Assembly: GCF_900096565.1 (NCBI RefSeq)
Contig: NZ_FMYP01000042.1
Location: 1-37,018 of the forward strand
Origin: Williamwhitmania taraxaci
GTDB lineage: Bacteria; Bacteroidota; Bacteroidia; Bacteroidales; Williamwhitmaniaceae
Length of the DNA stretch: 37,018 nt
Direction of reading: 5' to 3'
Position 1 is the first letter of the stretch; each line of letters starts with the position of its first letter. The translations under genes and the position numbers were made by a program. The notes beneath the pieces are model-generated. The model ran no database searches, was not told where the DNA came from, and saw only the letters and a list, made by a program, of their open reading frames with translations. This document shows, piece after piece, positions 24,431 to 34,218 of the stretch.

Positions 24431-26467
24431 CTACCAAATCATCGGCCTATTTTCCGGTGCTCGGTAAAGTGGATCGGTTGTGGCAATTGCGAATGCATCG
24501 TAAAACTCAGGAATGTTGAAAAGTGCACCATTTACCCGAAACTTTCCAGGGGAGTGGACATCTTCCTTTACTCTGCGCATAAGCTCTTTGTCCCTAATTC
24601 CCTGACGCCATACGTTGGCATAGGAGAGGAAGAACCGTTGCTGTGGGGTAAATTCATCTATGGATTCTTGATCGCCCTTTGCAACTATCTTCTTATAGGC
24701 ATTGTAGGAGATGGTTAGTCCACCATAATCGGCAATGTTCTCGCCTAGGGTCAGATTTCCATCGAGATGTAGTGAATCAATAGCTACAAAGTTGCCGTAT
24801 TCTACAACAAGCATTTGCGTTAACGCCTTAAACTTCTTAGAATCTTCAGGAGTCCACCATTCGGATAGATTTCCATCCTTATCGTATAGGCATCCTTGAT
24901 CGTCGAAACCATGAGTCATTTCGTGGCCAATAACGCAACCAATGCCACCATAGTTGAGGGCGTCGTCGGCATTAACATCAAAGAAAGGTGGACGAAGTAT
25001 TGCAGCAGGGAACACAATCTCGTTCATGTTGGAGCTATAGTAGGCATTCACTGTTTGTGGAGTCATTTCCCACTTAAGTTTATCTACCGGTTTGCCCAAC
25101 TCGGCCAAGTTGTTGTTGAAGCGGAATTCGTTACCGCTACGAACATTGTTGAGAAAGTTGCTTTTATCTATCTCAAGTGAGGAGTAGTCCTGCCATTTGT
25201 CAGGATATCCAATCTTTACATTTATCTTCTCTAACTTCTCAATGGCTTTTATCTTTGTAGCCTCGCTCATCCAAGGCAGATTTTGGATGCGCTCTTTATA
25301 CGATGTCTTGAGGTTGGCAACCAAGTCGAGCATTTTGGTTTTTGCTACGGCAGGGAAATTCTTGGTTACATATAGTTCACCAACTGCTTCGCCAAGCGAT
25401 TCGTTGGTTGCATTGGCTATCCGTTGCCATCTTGGACGAGGCTTATCGCTACCGGTAAGCTGTTTGCCGTAAAAATCAAAATGGTTGCTCTCGAAATTGC
25501 TGCTGAGGTATGGTGCATAAGCATTGATTACATTCCATTTAAAGTAAGTCTTCCATGTCTCAACTGGAATCTCCTTTACCATTTTGCCCAGCTCAATAAA
25601 GAACTTTGGATTGTCAATAATAACATAATCGAGCTGTTGAATACCGAGGTTTGTAAAGTAGCCCGACCATATAAGTCCGGGAGCACTCTTTTCGAGCTCC
25701 TTCGCCTTAAACTTATTGTAGGTGCGGATTGGGTCGCGTTGCTCATTACGGGTAAGCGAAACGGTTGCAAGGCGCGACTCAAAATTCATAATCTCGGTTG
25801 CAATTTTATCCGCATCGGCAATGCTTCTGCCGGCCAGTTCGAATGATTTTGCAACATATTTTAGATAGCTATTGCGAATTTCCTGCGAACGGCTATCGGT
25901 GCCAAAGTAGTAGTCGCGATCGGGAAGTCCTAAACCACCTTGATTCATGTTGGCCACCATAAGAGCCGAGTTCTTTTGGTCCTGTGCCACATAGAAGTTG
26001 AACCCCGAACCAACTCCTTGACGATGGTATTCGGCAATATACTTTTGGATTTGATCCTTCGTTGATAGCTCATCTATTTTATCGAAATCAGCTTTCAATG
26101 GAGACATTCCGGCCTTTTCGATGGCCAAGGTATCCATCCCTGATGCGAAGAAATCGCCAACCTTTTGCAGGTTGCTACCCTTTACCGAGGTGGAGGTAGC
26201 TGCTTCTTCAAGGATGGCCTTTATCAGCACGTTGTTTTCCTGCTGTAGCATATCGAATGCTCCCCAGCGAGCTCTATCACCAGGAATCGGGGTGTTCTTA
26301 ATCCAGGTTCCATTGGCGTAGTCGTAAAAATCGACGCCGGGCTGAACCTTGGTATCCATGTTGGCAGGTGAAAAGGCCAGCGAAGGCTTTTTCTCCCCTG
26401 TTCCACAACCCGCAAGTGCAATAAGGGTGGAAAGGCTTAGAATGTTGATAATTTGGTGCTTTTTCAT
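24431..26467 (-). CDS. M13-family endopeptidase lipoprotein, copy 2
   Basis: A 678-residue paralogue of the downstream M13 gene, with lipobox ALAGC (Cys21), NAYYSS at 474-479, the zinc site HEMTH at 515-519, Glu576 in GENIADYGG, and the C-terminal end ENRPMIW. All catalytic residues are kept in both copies, so both are likely active; the N-terminal halves have diverged most. The same lipoprotein arrangement suggests both act at the envelope on peptides of different sequence. A near-match -7 box (CACCTTTG) sits only 5 bases before the ATG. Confidence 0.9.
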   Translation of the reverse strand: MKKHQIINILSLSTLIALAGCGTGEKKPSLAFSPANMDTKVQPGVDFYDYANGTWIKNTPIPGDRARWGAFDMLQQENNVLIKAILEEAATSTSVKGSNLQKVGDFFASGMDTLAIEKAGMSPLKADFDKIDELSTKDQIQKYIAEYHRQGVGSGFNFYVAQDQKNSALMVANMNQGGLGLPDRDYYFGTDSRSQEIRNSYLKYVAKSFELAGRSIADADKIATEIMNFESRLATVSLTRNEQRDPIRTYNKFKAKELEKSAPGLIWSGYFTNLGIQQLDYVIIDNPKFFIELGKMVKEIPVETWKTYFKWNVINAYAPYLSSNFESNHFDFYGKQLTGSDKPRPRWQRIANATNESLGEAVGELYVTKNFPAVAKTKMLDLVANLKTSYKERIQNLPWMSEATKIKAIEKLEKINVKIGYPDKWQDYSSLEIDKSNFLNNVRSGNEFRFNNNLAELGKPVDKLKWEMTPQTVNAYYSSNMNEIVFPAAILRPPFFDVNADDALNYGGIGCVIGHEMTHGFDDQGCLYDKDGNLSEWWTPEDSKKFKALTQMLVVEYGNFVAIDSLHLDGNLTLGENIADYGGLTISYNAYKKIVAKGDQESIDEFTPQQRFFLSYANVWRQGIRDKELMRRVKEDVHSPGKFRVNGALFNIPEFYDAFAIATTDPLYRAPENRPMIW

Positions 26468-26970
26468 AATTTCAAAGGTGCTATTTGATGGATTAGATGG
26501 AAGGGAGGCGAAACGGTTTAATTATTTTAAAAAAAAGAAGTTAGCGGGAGTTAACGAATCGAAAGATGTGTAACGGATTAGGATGGTTGTTGGTAGTCGT
26601 AATTGCCGATGATTGAACCTGTTTGTTTTTGGGTGCATTTCCATACACGATTGAGGAACTTGGTGGTGTTAGGCTAATTGTTTGATGGGGCTGCCTCGTT
26701 GCAATCTTCTCTGTAGATCTTTTAATGGTCAATTATTCATCATTCGGAGGTTATTTATTATGATTGCCTTGTAATAGCAACACCTCGGTATAGGTCTATT
26801 ATTACCGCCTAGACAATAATTGCCGACAAGAGATGAATATGTTCCACCAATAATTATTTGGTAGAGATTTCAAAAAAAGTTTTGCATAGAGTATGATGCG
26901 ACCATCTTTTTATATATATTTGGTTACCACAAAACAAACTATTCACCTCTGCTTACCGTAAAATATCTTC
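26468..26970. other. Intergenic region between divergent genes
   Basis: About 500 bp without a supported gene. It holds a perfect -7 box near its right end (26915-26922) and a near-palindrome CCAATAATTATTTGG around 26848-26862. A 63-codon minus-strand frame here has a low-complexity composition and is rejected. Confidence 0.4.
26915..26922 (+). promoter_or_regulatory. -7 promoter box for the 126-residue protein
   Basis: TATATTTG matches TAnnTTTG exactly, 48 bp before the ATG at 26971. The nearest upstream TTG is about 30 bp away, too far for the usual spacing. Confidence 0.35.
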
Positions 26971-27351
26971 ATGCGATACAATCTGAAGTGGAACACTACG
27001 GGTGTTGAAATTAAAATTACGGGTATTGTTACTAGCAATGAGATTAACTTGCTCAATGGTAAAATAATTGGTAGTCCTCATTTTGAGCGTATTCGCTACC
27101 AATTGTGGGATTTTTCCGATGTGAAGGTTTTTGAAAACACCCCTGAAGACGCAGTTGAAGTGGCATCGCTCGATAGAATGGCATCGCGATGGAATCCCAA
27201 ATGCCAAATTGTTTTGATTAATACGAACATCGAGTTTGCCAATTATTTGGATGCTTATACTAAGGAGATAAGCGATATTGGGTGGGAATGCTCTATCTTT
27301 AAAACGGTTGAAGAGGGAATGGCTTCATTGAATCGACTATCCCTAGTATAG
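26971..27351 (+). CDS. Small cytosolic protein, possibly STAS/SpoIIAA-like
   Basis: A 126-residue soluble protein without a signal peptide. It alternates beta and alpha segments (VEIKITGIVTSNEIN, YQLWDFSDVKVF, CQIVLINTN), with a central WDFSDV that resembles the 'L-W-D-l' strand of SpoIIAA/STAS-like domains found as stand-alone proteins in Bacteroidota. The fold assignment is by pattern only and the function is unknown. A role in stress or envelope signalling would be a guess. It converges on rocD and shares a bidirectional terminator with it. Confidence 0.55.
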   Translation: MRYNLKWNTTGVEIKITGIVTSNEINLLNGKIIGSPHFERIRYQLWDFSDVKVFENTPEDAVEVASLDRMASRWNPKCQIVLINTNIEFANYLDAYTKEISDIGWECSIFKTVEEGMASLNRLSLV

Positions 27352-27445
27352 TCTCTGCTGGTGTTCTATACCGAAGACCGTATTTTCGTGGTTACAGTAA
27401 TTCACTAACAGGTAATCCATATTATCGTTTAAAGTATTTTGCAAC

Positions 27446-27473
27446 AAAAAAGCCACCCTTTCGGATGGCTTTT
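27446..27473. terminator. Bidirectional GAAA-loop terminator between rocD and the 126-residue gene
   Basis: On the minus strand AAGCCATCC pairs with GGGTGGCT across a GAAA loop, followed by TTTTTG. On the plus strand it is followed by TTTTCTATTTT. The core is identical to the terminator at 22154-22184. Confidence 0.85.
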
Positions 27474-27491
27474 CTATTTTCAGCACGATGC

Positions 27492-28724
27492 TTATTCGAA
27501 CATTCTAAATGCCTTTTGGATAATGGCAATCGCTTCGCGTAGCTCGGCTTCGGTAATAACCAAAGGAGGAGCAAAGCGAATGATATGATCGTGGGTAGGC
27601 TTAGCAAGTAAACCAAGGTCGCGCATTGCTAAGCAAACATCCCAAGCGGTTTTGCCGTTCTTCGGCTTAACAATGATAGCGTTAAGAAGACCCTTTCCGC
27701 GAACTACGTCTACCATTTCGGATTTTCCTTCGTTCTTGAATTTAAGCATCTCTTCGCGGAAGATCTTACCTAGGCGTTCGGCGTTTTCGGCAAGTTTTTC
27801 GTCCTTAACTACCTGTAGTGCTTCAATAGCTACCTTGCATGCAATTGGGTTTCCACCAAAGGTAGAACCGTGTTCGCCTGGCTTAATGGTAAGCATGATC
27901 TCCTTGTTGGCAAGAACGCACGAAACAGGCATAACACCGCCGGAAACGGCCTTACCTAGGATAAGAATGTCGGGATGAACATTCTCATGATCGCAAGCCA
28001 ATAGCTTTCCTGTGCGGGCAATACCGGTTTGGACCTCATCGGCAATGAACAATACATTCTTAGCCTTGCAAAGCTCGTAAGCTTTCTTTAAATAGCCATC
28101 GGCAGGAACATATACACCAGCCTCGCCTTGAATAGGCTCAAGGATGAAACCTGCAACGTTTGGATCCTGAAGTTCTTTTTCGAGAGCAGCGATATCATCG
28201 TAAGGAATCTTTACAAATCCTGGAGTAAATGGACCAAAACCAGCATAAGAATCTGGATCGTTGCTCATGGAAACGATGGTGATGGTGCGGCCATGGAAGT
28301 TACCTTCACAAACAATAATTTTGGCCATATCTTCCTTGATACCCTTTACCTTATAACCCCATTTGCGGCAAAGTTTAAGGGCTGTTTCGTCTGCTTCGGC
28401 ACCGGTGTTCATAGGAAGCACCATATCGTAGCCAAAGTATTTGGTGATATACTCTTCAAATTCGCCCAGAACATCGTTATGGAAAGCGCGAGAGGTAAGG
28501 GTAAGCTTTTGCGCTTGATCGGTCATAGCCTTTACAATACGAGGGTGGCAGTGGCCTTGATTTACTGCGGAGTATGCCGAAAGGAAGTCGAAATAGCGCT
28601 TTCCTTCCACATCCCACATAAAAATACCTTTTCCTTTTTCGAGAACTACTGGTAGTGGATGGTAGTTGTGCGCTCCATATTTCTCTTCTCTCTCAATGTA
28701 CTGGTGAGGTGTCATCTTTGTCAT
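27492..28724 (-). CDS. rocD: Ornithine--oxo-acid aminotransferase
   Basis: A 410-residue class-III PLP aminotransferase matching ornithine aminotransferase throughout: [19 protein letters not shown] at the front, [13 protein letters not shown] at ~106-118, Asp229 in IADEVQTG contacting the PLP ring, and Lys258 in LGKAVSGG as the Schiff-base lysine. It converts ornithine and 2-oxoglutarate to glutamate-5-semialdehyde and glutamate, linking arginine/ornithine to proline and glutamate in the cytosol. ATG 28724 and a second ATG three codons later are both possible starts. It is transcribed alone; the adjacent peptidases could supply its amino-acid substrates indirectly. Confidence 0.93.
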   Translation of the reverse strand: MTKMTPHQYIEREEKYGAHNYHPLPVVLEKGKGIFMWDVEGKRYFDFLSAYSAVNQGHCHPRIVKAMTDQAQKLTLTSRAFHNDVLGEFEEYITKYFGYDMVLPMNTGAEADETALKLCRKWGYKVKGIKEDMAKIIVCEGNFHGRTITIVSMSNDPDSYAGFGPFTPGFVKIPYDDIAALEKELQDPNVAGFILEPIQGEAGVYVPADGYLKKAYELCKAKNVLFIADEVQTGIARTGKLLACDHENVHPDILILGKAVSGGVMPVSCVLANKEIMLTIKPGEHGSTFGGNPIACKVAIEALQVVKDEKLAENAERLGKIFREEMLKFKNEGKSEMVDVVRGKGLLNAIIVKPKNGKTAWDVCLAMRDLGLLAKPTHDHIIRFAPPLVITEAELREAIAIIQKAFRMFE

Positions 28725-29073
28725 TGCAGTTCGTTTATGGGTTATTGATCGGTTATTTTAGAACACAATTCTAGCAAACGTTTTCCTCTTAAACAAGAGT
28801 TTATATCATATTCTTCTTGGATACCTACCTTGTTTAATAACATCTATTTAGGTTTAAGGGTGGTGGAAAGATTGATGCGGTAAGCAATCCGAAGCTTAGA
28901 GCATTCAACGGTTCATTGATTTACCTTCTCTATTTGGATTATACCGAAAAGGATAAAATGCAAAAAGAGCCGTAACGTGTTACGCCTCTTATGTTGTTCC
29001 TATTCCACTTCAATAGGAGCCAATAGGCATTTATCTTTTACGATACTTGTACGCGAAGTGGGAAATCGCTAAA
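28725..29073. other. Intergenic region between two minus-strand genes
   Basis: No gene is seen. The stretch contains the terminator of the MORN-like gene (28961-28990) and presumably the rocD promoter; no clear -33/-7 pair stands out. Confidence 0.4.
28961..28990 (-). terminator. Terminator after the MORN-like gene
   Basis: On the minus strand AGAGGCGTAAC pairs with GTTACGGCTCT, with one mismatch in the stem, followed by TTTTTG. Confidence 0.7.
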
Positions 29074-29544
29074 TTATTTCTTTCCATAATCGCGTGTTGA
29101 GGTTTGAACACCCTCGTCGTTATTGAGAATCCAAATTCCAACTTTTTCGCCATTATTGTAGGTCATATCGTAACGCAAAACTCCCTTTTCATCCCAAATG
29201 AACCACTTGCCGTGCTTTAATCCTTCCTTGTAGTTTGCTTCGGCTACCTTGGTGCCTTTTTCGGTAAAAGTAAGCCAGGTGCCATCCATCTTTCCGTTCT
29301 TATAAACACGGATTTCATTAACCTGTCCGTTTTCAAAGAATAGCTTCATCGATCCATCCTTTTTACCTTCTACCATTGGAATCTCTACCTTTACACGGGT
29401 ACTATCGTAAAACTCTTGATAGGTTCCATTGTAAGGCTTACCCTCTTTGTTTAGGAAGATACCCTCTTTCCCTTCCTTAATATCTTGACCAACTAATGGT
29501 AGGGCTACAATTAGGGCTAAGATTGAAATGATTATTCTCTTCAT
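29074..29544 (-). CDS. Secreted MORN/YwqK-like repeat protein
   Basis: The frame extends to a TTG at 29565, but ATG 29544 begins a signal peptide (MKRIIISILALIVALPLVG, ending near GQ), giving 156 residues. The mature part is four to five ~23-residue MORN-like repeats, each with a 'G-K-x-D-G-x-W/M-x-x-F/Y' pattern: VEGKKDGSMKLFFENG, YKNGKMDGTWLTF, YKEGLKHGKWFIWDEKG, YNNGEKVGIWILNNDEG. This matches what databases call the YwqK-type antitoxin or MORN repeat family; the antitoxin label comes from one system and should not be read as a function here. A surface or periplasmic binding role is more plausible. Confidence 0.75.
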   Translation of the reverse strand: MKRIIISILALIVALPLVGQDIKEGKEGIFLNKEGKPYNGTYQEFYDSTRVKVEIPMVEGKKDGSMKLFFENGQVNEIRVYKNGKMDGTWLTFTEKGTKVAEANYKEGLKHGKWFIWDEKGVLRYDMTYNNGEKVGIWILNNDEGVQTSTRDYGKK

Positions 29545-29562
29545 GGAAAACAGTTTATGGTG

Positions 29563-29591
29563 CAATAATAGTAAAAAATGAGGCGTGGCAA
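29563..29591 (-). promoter_or_regulatory. Putative promoter of the MORN-like gene
   Basis: On the minus strand TTG is followed after 18 bp by TATTATTG (one mismatch to TAnnTTTG), 19 bp before the ATG at 29544. Confidence 0.35.
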
Positions 29592-29808
29592 TATTAAGTT
29601 TTGGCTGTTTGGCAATCTAATAAAAATTTAGTTGCTATGTTTTCAACTATTTTATTCTTAATACGATGCAGTTCCATAGCAGAAGTTTTGGTAGATAAGT
29701 TGTTGTGCCTAACCATTCAATCCATTTTTCTTAATGGGAAGGGATTAATAGCCAAACGGCTCAATCGGATTTAGTCCAACGCCTCTTTAGTTACAAATTG
29801 ATAAATGA
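29592..29808. other. Intergenic region upstream of the MORN-like gene
   Basis: The 340-bp gap between the beta-helix lipoprotein and the MORN-like gene holds a terminator (29809-29856) and the putative promoter at 29563-29591; I see nothing else in it. Confidence 0.4.
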
Positions 29809-29856
29809 AAAAAAATCGAAACTGGGTTGCTTAAAAAAGCTTGCCAGTTTCGCAAT
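29809..29856 (-). terminator. Terminator of the TBDR/lipoprotein operon
   Basis: On the minus strand GAAACTGG pairs with CCAGTTTC, with further AAGC/GCTT pairing inside, and is followed by a T-run. Confidence 0.75.
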
Positions 29857-29886
29857 ATAAATTAAAGTGATGCCAAAATAACCCTC

Positions 29887-31368
29887 CTAGTAAACCGTAT
29901 TTTGAGGATCGAAGTTGGTCCACCCTTTAGTCCAGTTGTCTGTATCGGAATCGCTTCTGAAAGCGCCAATAAAATCAACCTTGTCGAAGGTAGCGTTATT
30001 TAAAAGTGCAGGGGTAAACAAGTTACTTTTGCCTACCAATGGGCTGCCAGCCATAGGACCATAGTTTATTTCACTTAACTTAAGATCGGCAATCGAGGGA
30101 AGGTTTGAATTTCCTCCATTGTCGCGCAAAAAGTAAGTATTTGAGAAGGAGACTTTGGTTGCATCAAGGGTAGTGGCATTGGATGAAAATTGGTCTAACC
30201 AAGTTTTGTTCTTATCGCTACCAAGAATAGTCATACCTCCAAATACAACATTTTGAACGGCTAAAACACCATTGGTTGCTGCTGTTTGAGTTGCACTACC
30301 TTTATCGTTTTCAACAATAAGACCAACAGGATATCCTACCGCAACACTGTTGAAAATGTTAAGGTGCGAGTTCCTACGAATCTGAATTGCTGAATGGAAC
30401 AGACCGAGACGAGATCCATTATTTGGGTTCATTCCTCCACCATCGACATAAGACGCGGTGTTTGCAAATTGAGCATCCTTGCCTTTGGGGCCTATTAGCG
30501 TTACATTGCTAAATGCGGCTGAGGTATAAGGCTCTGTTGCTGTGCCACTAGCGTTATTGTCCGATTCAAAACCATTGGATACCGATTGGTCAGCAATTTT
30601 TGGATCGCGAACGCCAAGCAAGAATTGCATTTTTCCGCTGAAACCATTATCTGTATCAAAATCATCGTCCCAACCACGGAAAGCAATAAGGTATTTACAG
30701 CTAACCGATCCACCAAACCATTCGTATGAGTCGTCGTTGGAGTAGGATACTTGAACGTGATCTACTTTTGTGCCATTCCCAACCGAACCCATGGTTAGAC
30801 CATTGATTTCTTGATCAGTTGCAAATGGGTATCCTGCAAACTCGATGCGGACGTAGCGAATAACCCCAGAATTATCGGTATCGTCGGATCCACCATGTTG
30901 TGTCCGAAGACCTCCTTCAATTGTCATTATTCCTGCATTATTCTTTGCTTTTCCACAAATTACGAGTCCACCCCAATCGCCAGGTTTACGGCTTCCCGGC
31001 GCTTGAGCCGAGGTCATTATAATTGGAAGAGCTTGGGTTCCTTCAGCAAAAAGTTTTCCACCTGGCTCTACAATGATAGTGGCTTTGGTGGCCTTGTCGC
31101 CTTTAATAATGGTACCCGGTTCAATGTAAAGTTCTGATCCGCTTACAATATATACCCAGCCTTTAAGGGAGTATACCCCTTTCTTAATCGTATATTTTCC
31201 TTTGATTTCGAAGGCATCGGATCCATCACCAATCGAAGTTCCAGTCCATGCCACTGCATCTGTTGGAATAACAGGACCAACTGGGGTAGTGTCATCTTCT
31301 TTGCTGCAGCTCGTAAAGATTGCCACTAGCATCATCACTCCTAGAAATAGATTTGTTCTTGTTTTCAT
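29887..31368 (-). CDS. Beta-helix-like surface lipoprotein paired with the TBDR
   Basis: A 493-residue lipoprotein with lipobox IFTSC (Cys21), then a short linker with Asp/Thr/Pro and a long beta-rich body. Repeated turn-like segments (GWVYIVSGSELYIEPGTIIKG, EPGGKLFAEGTQALPIIM, IRYVRIEFAG, VDHVQVSYSNDDSYEWFGG) suggest a right-handed parallel beta-helix. The many DDD/DTDN/NDD loops (e.g. GWDDDFDTDNGF) could bind calcium. The gene starts 30 bp after the TBDR stop on the same strand, so the two form an operon and the lipoprotein is probably the receptor's surface partner. It is not SusD-like. The ligand is unknown. Confidence 0.7.
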   Translation of the reverse strand: MKTRTNLFLGVMMLVAIFTSCSKEDDTTPVGPVIPTDAVAWTGTSIGDGSDAFEIKGKYTIKKGVYSLKGWVYIVSGSELYIEPGTIIKGDKATKATIIVEPGGKLFAEGTQALPIIMTSAQAPGSRKPGDWGGLVICGKAKNNAGIMTIEGGLRTQHGGSDDTDNSGVIRYVRIEFAGYPFATDQEINGLTMGSVGNGTKVDHVQVSYSNDDSYEWFGGSVSCKYLIAFRGWDDDFDTDNGFSGKMQFLLGVRDPKIADQSVSNGFESDNNASGTATEPYTSAAFSNVTLIGPKGKDAQFANTASYVDGGGMNPNNGSRLGLFHSAIQIRRNSHLNIFNSVAVGYPVGLIVENDKGSATQTAATNGVLAVQNVVFGGMTILGSDKNKTWLDQFSSNATTLDATKVSFSNTYFLRDNGGNSNLPSIADLKLSEINYGPMAGSPLVGKSNLFTPALLNNATFDKVDFIGAFRSDSDTDNWTKGWTNFDPQNTVY

Positions 31369-31398
31369 AGATTTAAGATTTAAAGATTACTTGAATTA

Positions 31399-34218
31399 TT
31401 AAAACTTTAAGGCTAACGAAATTGAGAAGTTACGTCCTGGATTATACTTTAGCTTTGTTTGGTTTCTTGTTTGTGATGCGCCATTGGCATCGGTATAGGT
31501 TGCCGTTTGCTGAAGTTCTACAGACTGGTTCAGTAAATTCTTCACAGCCCCGGAAATGTTAATCCTTTTGAAAACCTTAACATTAAAAGTAAAGTCCATT
31601 AAATTTCGAGGTCGTTCGTAGATATCTGGAACCGATATGTTTGAGTTTCCGGCTACTCTTCTTCCAACGCCCACAATACGCTCGCCAATAACATTGTAAA
31701 GCAGACCACAGGACAGGTTAAGTTTCTCGTTTTGGTAGAAAAGTCCGGTATTAATTAAGTAGGGCGATTGACCTTGCATGGGCCGGCTATGCTCCAAGGT
31801 ATTGCTATCGTCGAACTTTACTTTGCTGTTTATATAAGCGGCGTTTACCGAAAGTGAAAAGTTTTTCAATCCAATAACGTCAAGATCCTTCTTAAAATCA
31901 AGCTCAGCGCCAATGTTGTTGGCCGATTTTGCATTGGTAAAAGAGTAGGTATACCCTCCTGCATTTTCGTAGTAGGTCGATTCAATTGGGTTCTCAAAGT
32001 TTTTATAAAAGAGTGCTACGGTAACCATCTCTCCGGTTTTAGGATAAAATTCGTAGCGCAAATCAATGTTTTGAACGTAAGCAGTTTTTAGATTTTCATT
32101 TCCTTTTACGAAGCTGAAGAGTTCAAAATCGTAGTAGGTCGAAGGGGATAACTCTCGAAACTCCGGACGGTTAATGGTTGCCCCGTATGCCAATCGCACA
32201 ATTTGCCTTTCACTAACATTGAAAGTAGTGTTAAGCGATGGAAATATATCCGATTTATTATTGGTCAACCGTTTTGTTTCAAAGTTTGTAGGATCCATTG
32301 ATATGTATTTGGTTACTCCCATTTGGTTATTTTCAATCCGAACTCCGCCGTATATGTTGAGTCTATTTATTGGAATATTAATCCCCAAGTAGCCAGCTAC
32401 GAGTTGGTTGTCTGCTTTATAGTTATCGGTGTTTCTGGTGTCTTCGAAGAGATATACTCCATTAATTCCTATATTATCGTTGCTAAAGATCACATCGGTT
32501 GGCTGTAGGGTGAGCAATGGATCGGCAGATGAGTTGAGTATGTAGTAAAAGGAGCGAGTATCGTAATTTCGGTTCTTCAACTCTCCATAAAACCCTGCTT
32601 TAATTGTTGGATTAAAACCGGTGGCATGGTTCAACTTGATTTGATAGTTGGCTGCACCCGAAAAGATATTTTCCTGTAAATCGACAAATAATCGTTTGGT
32701 ATCGTTAAGATCCATTTCCAATGGTGCCGTCAAATCGTTGATATTCCGATCGCGTGAAATGGTGCGCCTATCGGGTTGATTCATCTGGGAGAGGGAGTAA
32801 CCTAAATTCCAATCGATCTTTTGGATTTCGTTTATATCATGGTTACCGGAAAGTTGACTGGTGTAGGTAAGCCGGTTCGTGTAAAGGAATTCCTGCTTTT
32901 CCTGATAGTATCCGCTGTTAAATTGTTCACCAGAGCGTTCGGTAAGCCTGTTTCGGCCTAGCTGGTTTATATTGTTTCGGAACTGTAGCTTATTACTGTT
33001 GTTTGGAACATACGATAAGTTAAACATTCCCCCAATCTTTGATTCAACGTTATACTGATTATCGACATATTTAAAGAAGTAGTTTGGTCGGTCATTAATA
33101 ATGTCGTATGATCCAATTAATGCATTTTCCATGTTATGCAATGCCTTGTAGGTATGGCTATAGTTGCCTGCTAACGATAAGCTGATTTTTTTTTGGCTAG
33201 CAATAGTGTATCTTCTATCGAGCGTAAGCGAAAAACGTTGATCGGGTCTACCCAATGATTGGAAGTTTTCGCTACTCCATTGGTTGTTTAATCCATTGCG
33301 GGAAAAATCATTTATTTGAGCACCATTGGAAGTGATATCATTATTCAGGCGGTAGGGAACGTTAGTCGCAAGACTACGAGTTCCATCATCAAAACCGAGA
33401 AAATCGAGGTTCCCCTTTGGGGCAATTTTGAATGCCTTATTTAGTGTTTGATCATTAAATCCGGTTCCGTAGCTAAATTCCAGCGAATTGGATTCCGCCA
33501 CATCCTTTGTTACTATCTCCACAAACCCTCCGGAAAAATCGGCCGGAAATTCGGGTGCCGGAGATTTCAAAACTGTAATGTTATCGAGTTGAGAACTTGG
33601 AATCATATCAAAAGAGAAGGCTCTCGAATCAGCCTCGGAGCTGGGAACTGCCGATCCATTCAGCCATACATTATTATATCGTTGGGAAAGGCCACGAATT
33701 ACGATGAACTTACCATCGATTATGGAGATGCCCGGAATTCTTCTAACGACTTCCGAGGCATCCTTATCTTGCGTTTTTGTAATTTGCTGGCTCGAGATTC
33801 CACTAACAATGAGCTGGCTTGCCTTTATGGAGTTAATCATAGAAACCTCAGTATTGGTTTTCTTGGTGGCAGTAACCACAATCGCTTCCAACTGCTGATT
33901 AACGCTTTCCAAAACAATATTTACAGTGGTTGCCGTATTGTTGTCAACTCTTACTCCCATAATTTTTTTTGGTGCATACGATATGTAGCTTACATCCAGT
34001 ATGTAGGTTCCCGCCTTCACATTTCTAAGGCTGAAATTGCCATCCAAATCGGAAGTGATTCCGTTATTGGTGCCCGAAATCACCACCGCTGCTCCAATTA
34101 GCGTTTCACCAGTTGTTTTATCGGTTATTGTTCCTTGGATGGATCCCGTCTGAGCAAGTGCCCGAAGGGTTGCGATTGCAATAATAAAGAGTGTTATACT
34201 CGCTTTCTTAATTTCCAT
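31399..34218 (-). CDS. TonB-dependent outer-membrane receptor
   Basis: A 939-residue receptor with a signal peptide (to about residue 22, ending LRALAQ) and a carboxypeptidase-regulatory-like domain (~24-110, GSIQGTITDKTTGETLIGAAV). The TonB box and plug are at ~112-240 (IVVTATKK, EVVRRIPGISIIDGKFIVIRGLSQ), followed by a C-terminal 22-strand barrel ending in aromatic LALKF. It imports a ligand too large or rare for porins using TonB-ExbBD energy. It heads an operon with the beta-helix-like lipoprotein and is divergent from the PhoB-like regulator, so control by that regulator is worth testing. The barrel loops do not reveal the ligand. Confidence 0.9.
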   Translation of the reverse strand: MEIKKASITLFIIAIATLRALAQTGSIQGTITDKTTGETLIGAAVVISGTNNGITSDLDGNFSLRNVKAGTYILDVSYISYAPKKIMGVRVDNNTATTVNIVLESVNQQLEAIVVTATKKTNTEVSMINSIKASQLIVSGISSQQITKTQDKDASEVVRRIPGISIIDGKFIVIRGLSQRYNNVWLNGSAVPSSEADSRAFSFDMIPSSQLDNITVLKSPAPEFPADFSGGFVEIVTKDVAESNSLEFSYGTGFNDQTLNKAFKIAPKGNLDFLGFDDGTRSLATNVPYRLNNDITSNGAQINDFSRNGLNNQWSSENFQSLGRPDQRFSLTLDRRYTIASQKKISLSLAGNYSHTYKALHNMENALIGSYDIINDRPNYFFKYVDNQYNVESKIGGMFNLSYVPNNSNKLQFRNNINQLGRNRLTERSGEQFNSGYYQEKQEFLYTNRLTYTSQLSGNHDINEIQKIDWNLGYSLSQMNQPDRRTISRDRNINDLTAPLEMDLNDTKRLFVDLQENIFSGAANYQIKLNHATGFNPTIKAGFYGELKNRNYDTRSFYYILNSSADPLLTLQPTDVIFSNDNIGINGVYLFEDTRNTDNYKADNQLVAGYLGINIPINRLNIYGGVRIENNQMGVTKYISMDPTNFETKRLTNNKSDIFPSLNTTFNVSERQIVRLAYGATINRPEFRELSPSTYYDFELFSFVKGNENLKTAYVQNIDLRYEFYPKTGEMVTVALFYKNFENPIESTYYENAGGYTYSFTNAKSANNIGAELDFKKDLDVIGLKNFSLSVNAAYINSKVKFDDSNTLEHSRPMQGQSPYLINTGLFYQNEKLNLSCGLLYNVIGERIVGVGRRVAGNSNISVPDIYERPRNLMDFTFNVKVFKRINISGAVKNLLNQSVELQQTATYTDANGASQTRNQTKLKYNPGRNFSISLALKF

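Noticed and set aside
22202-26467. Possible single broken gene in place of two M13 genes
   Set aside because: Each copy has its own signal peptide, complete catalytic motifs and natural C-terminus; they are intact tandem paralogues.
33448-34101. 217-codon antisense frame in the TBDR gene
   Set aside because: Long, but opposite to well-conserved plug-domain coding sequence and with no known motif; best explained by codon bias of the real gene.
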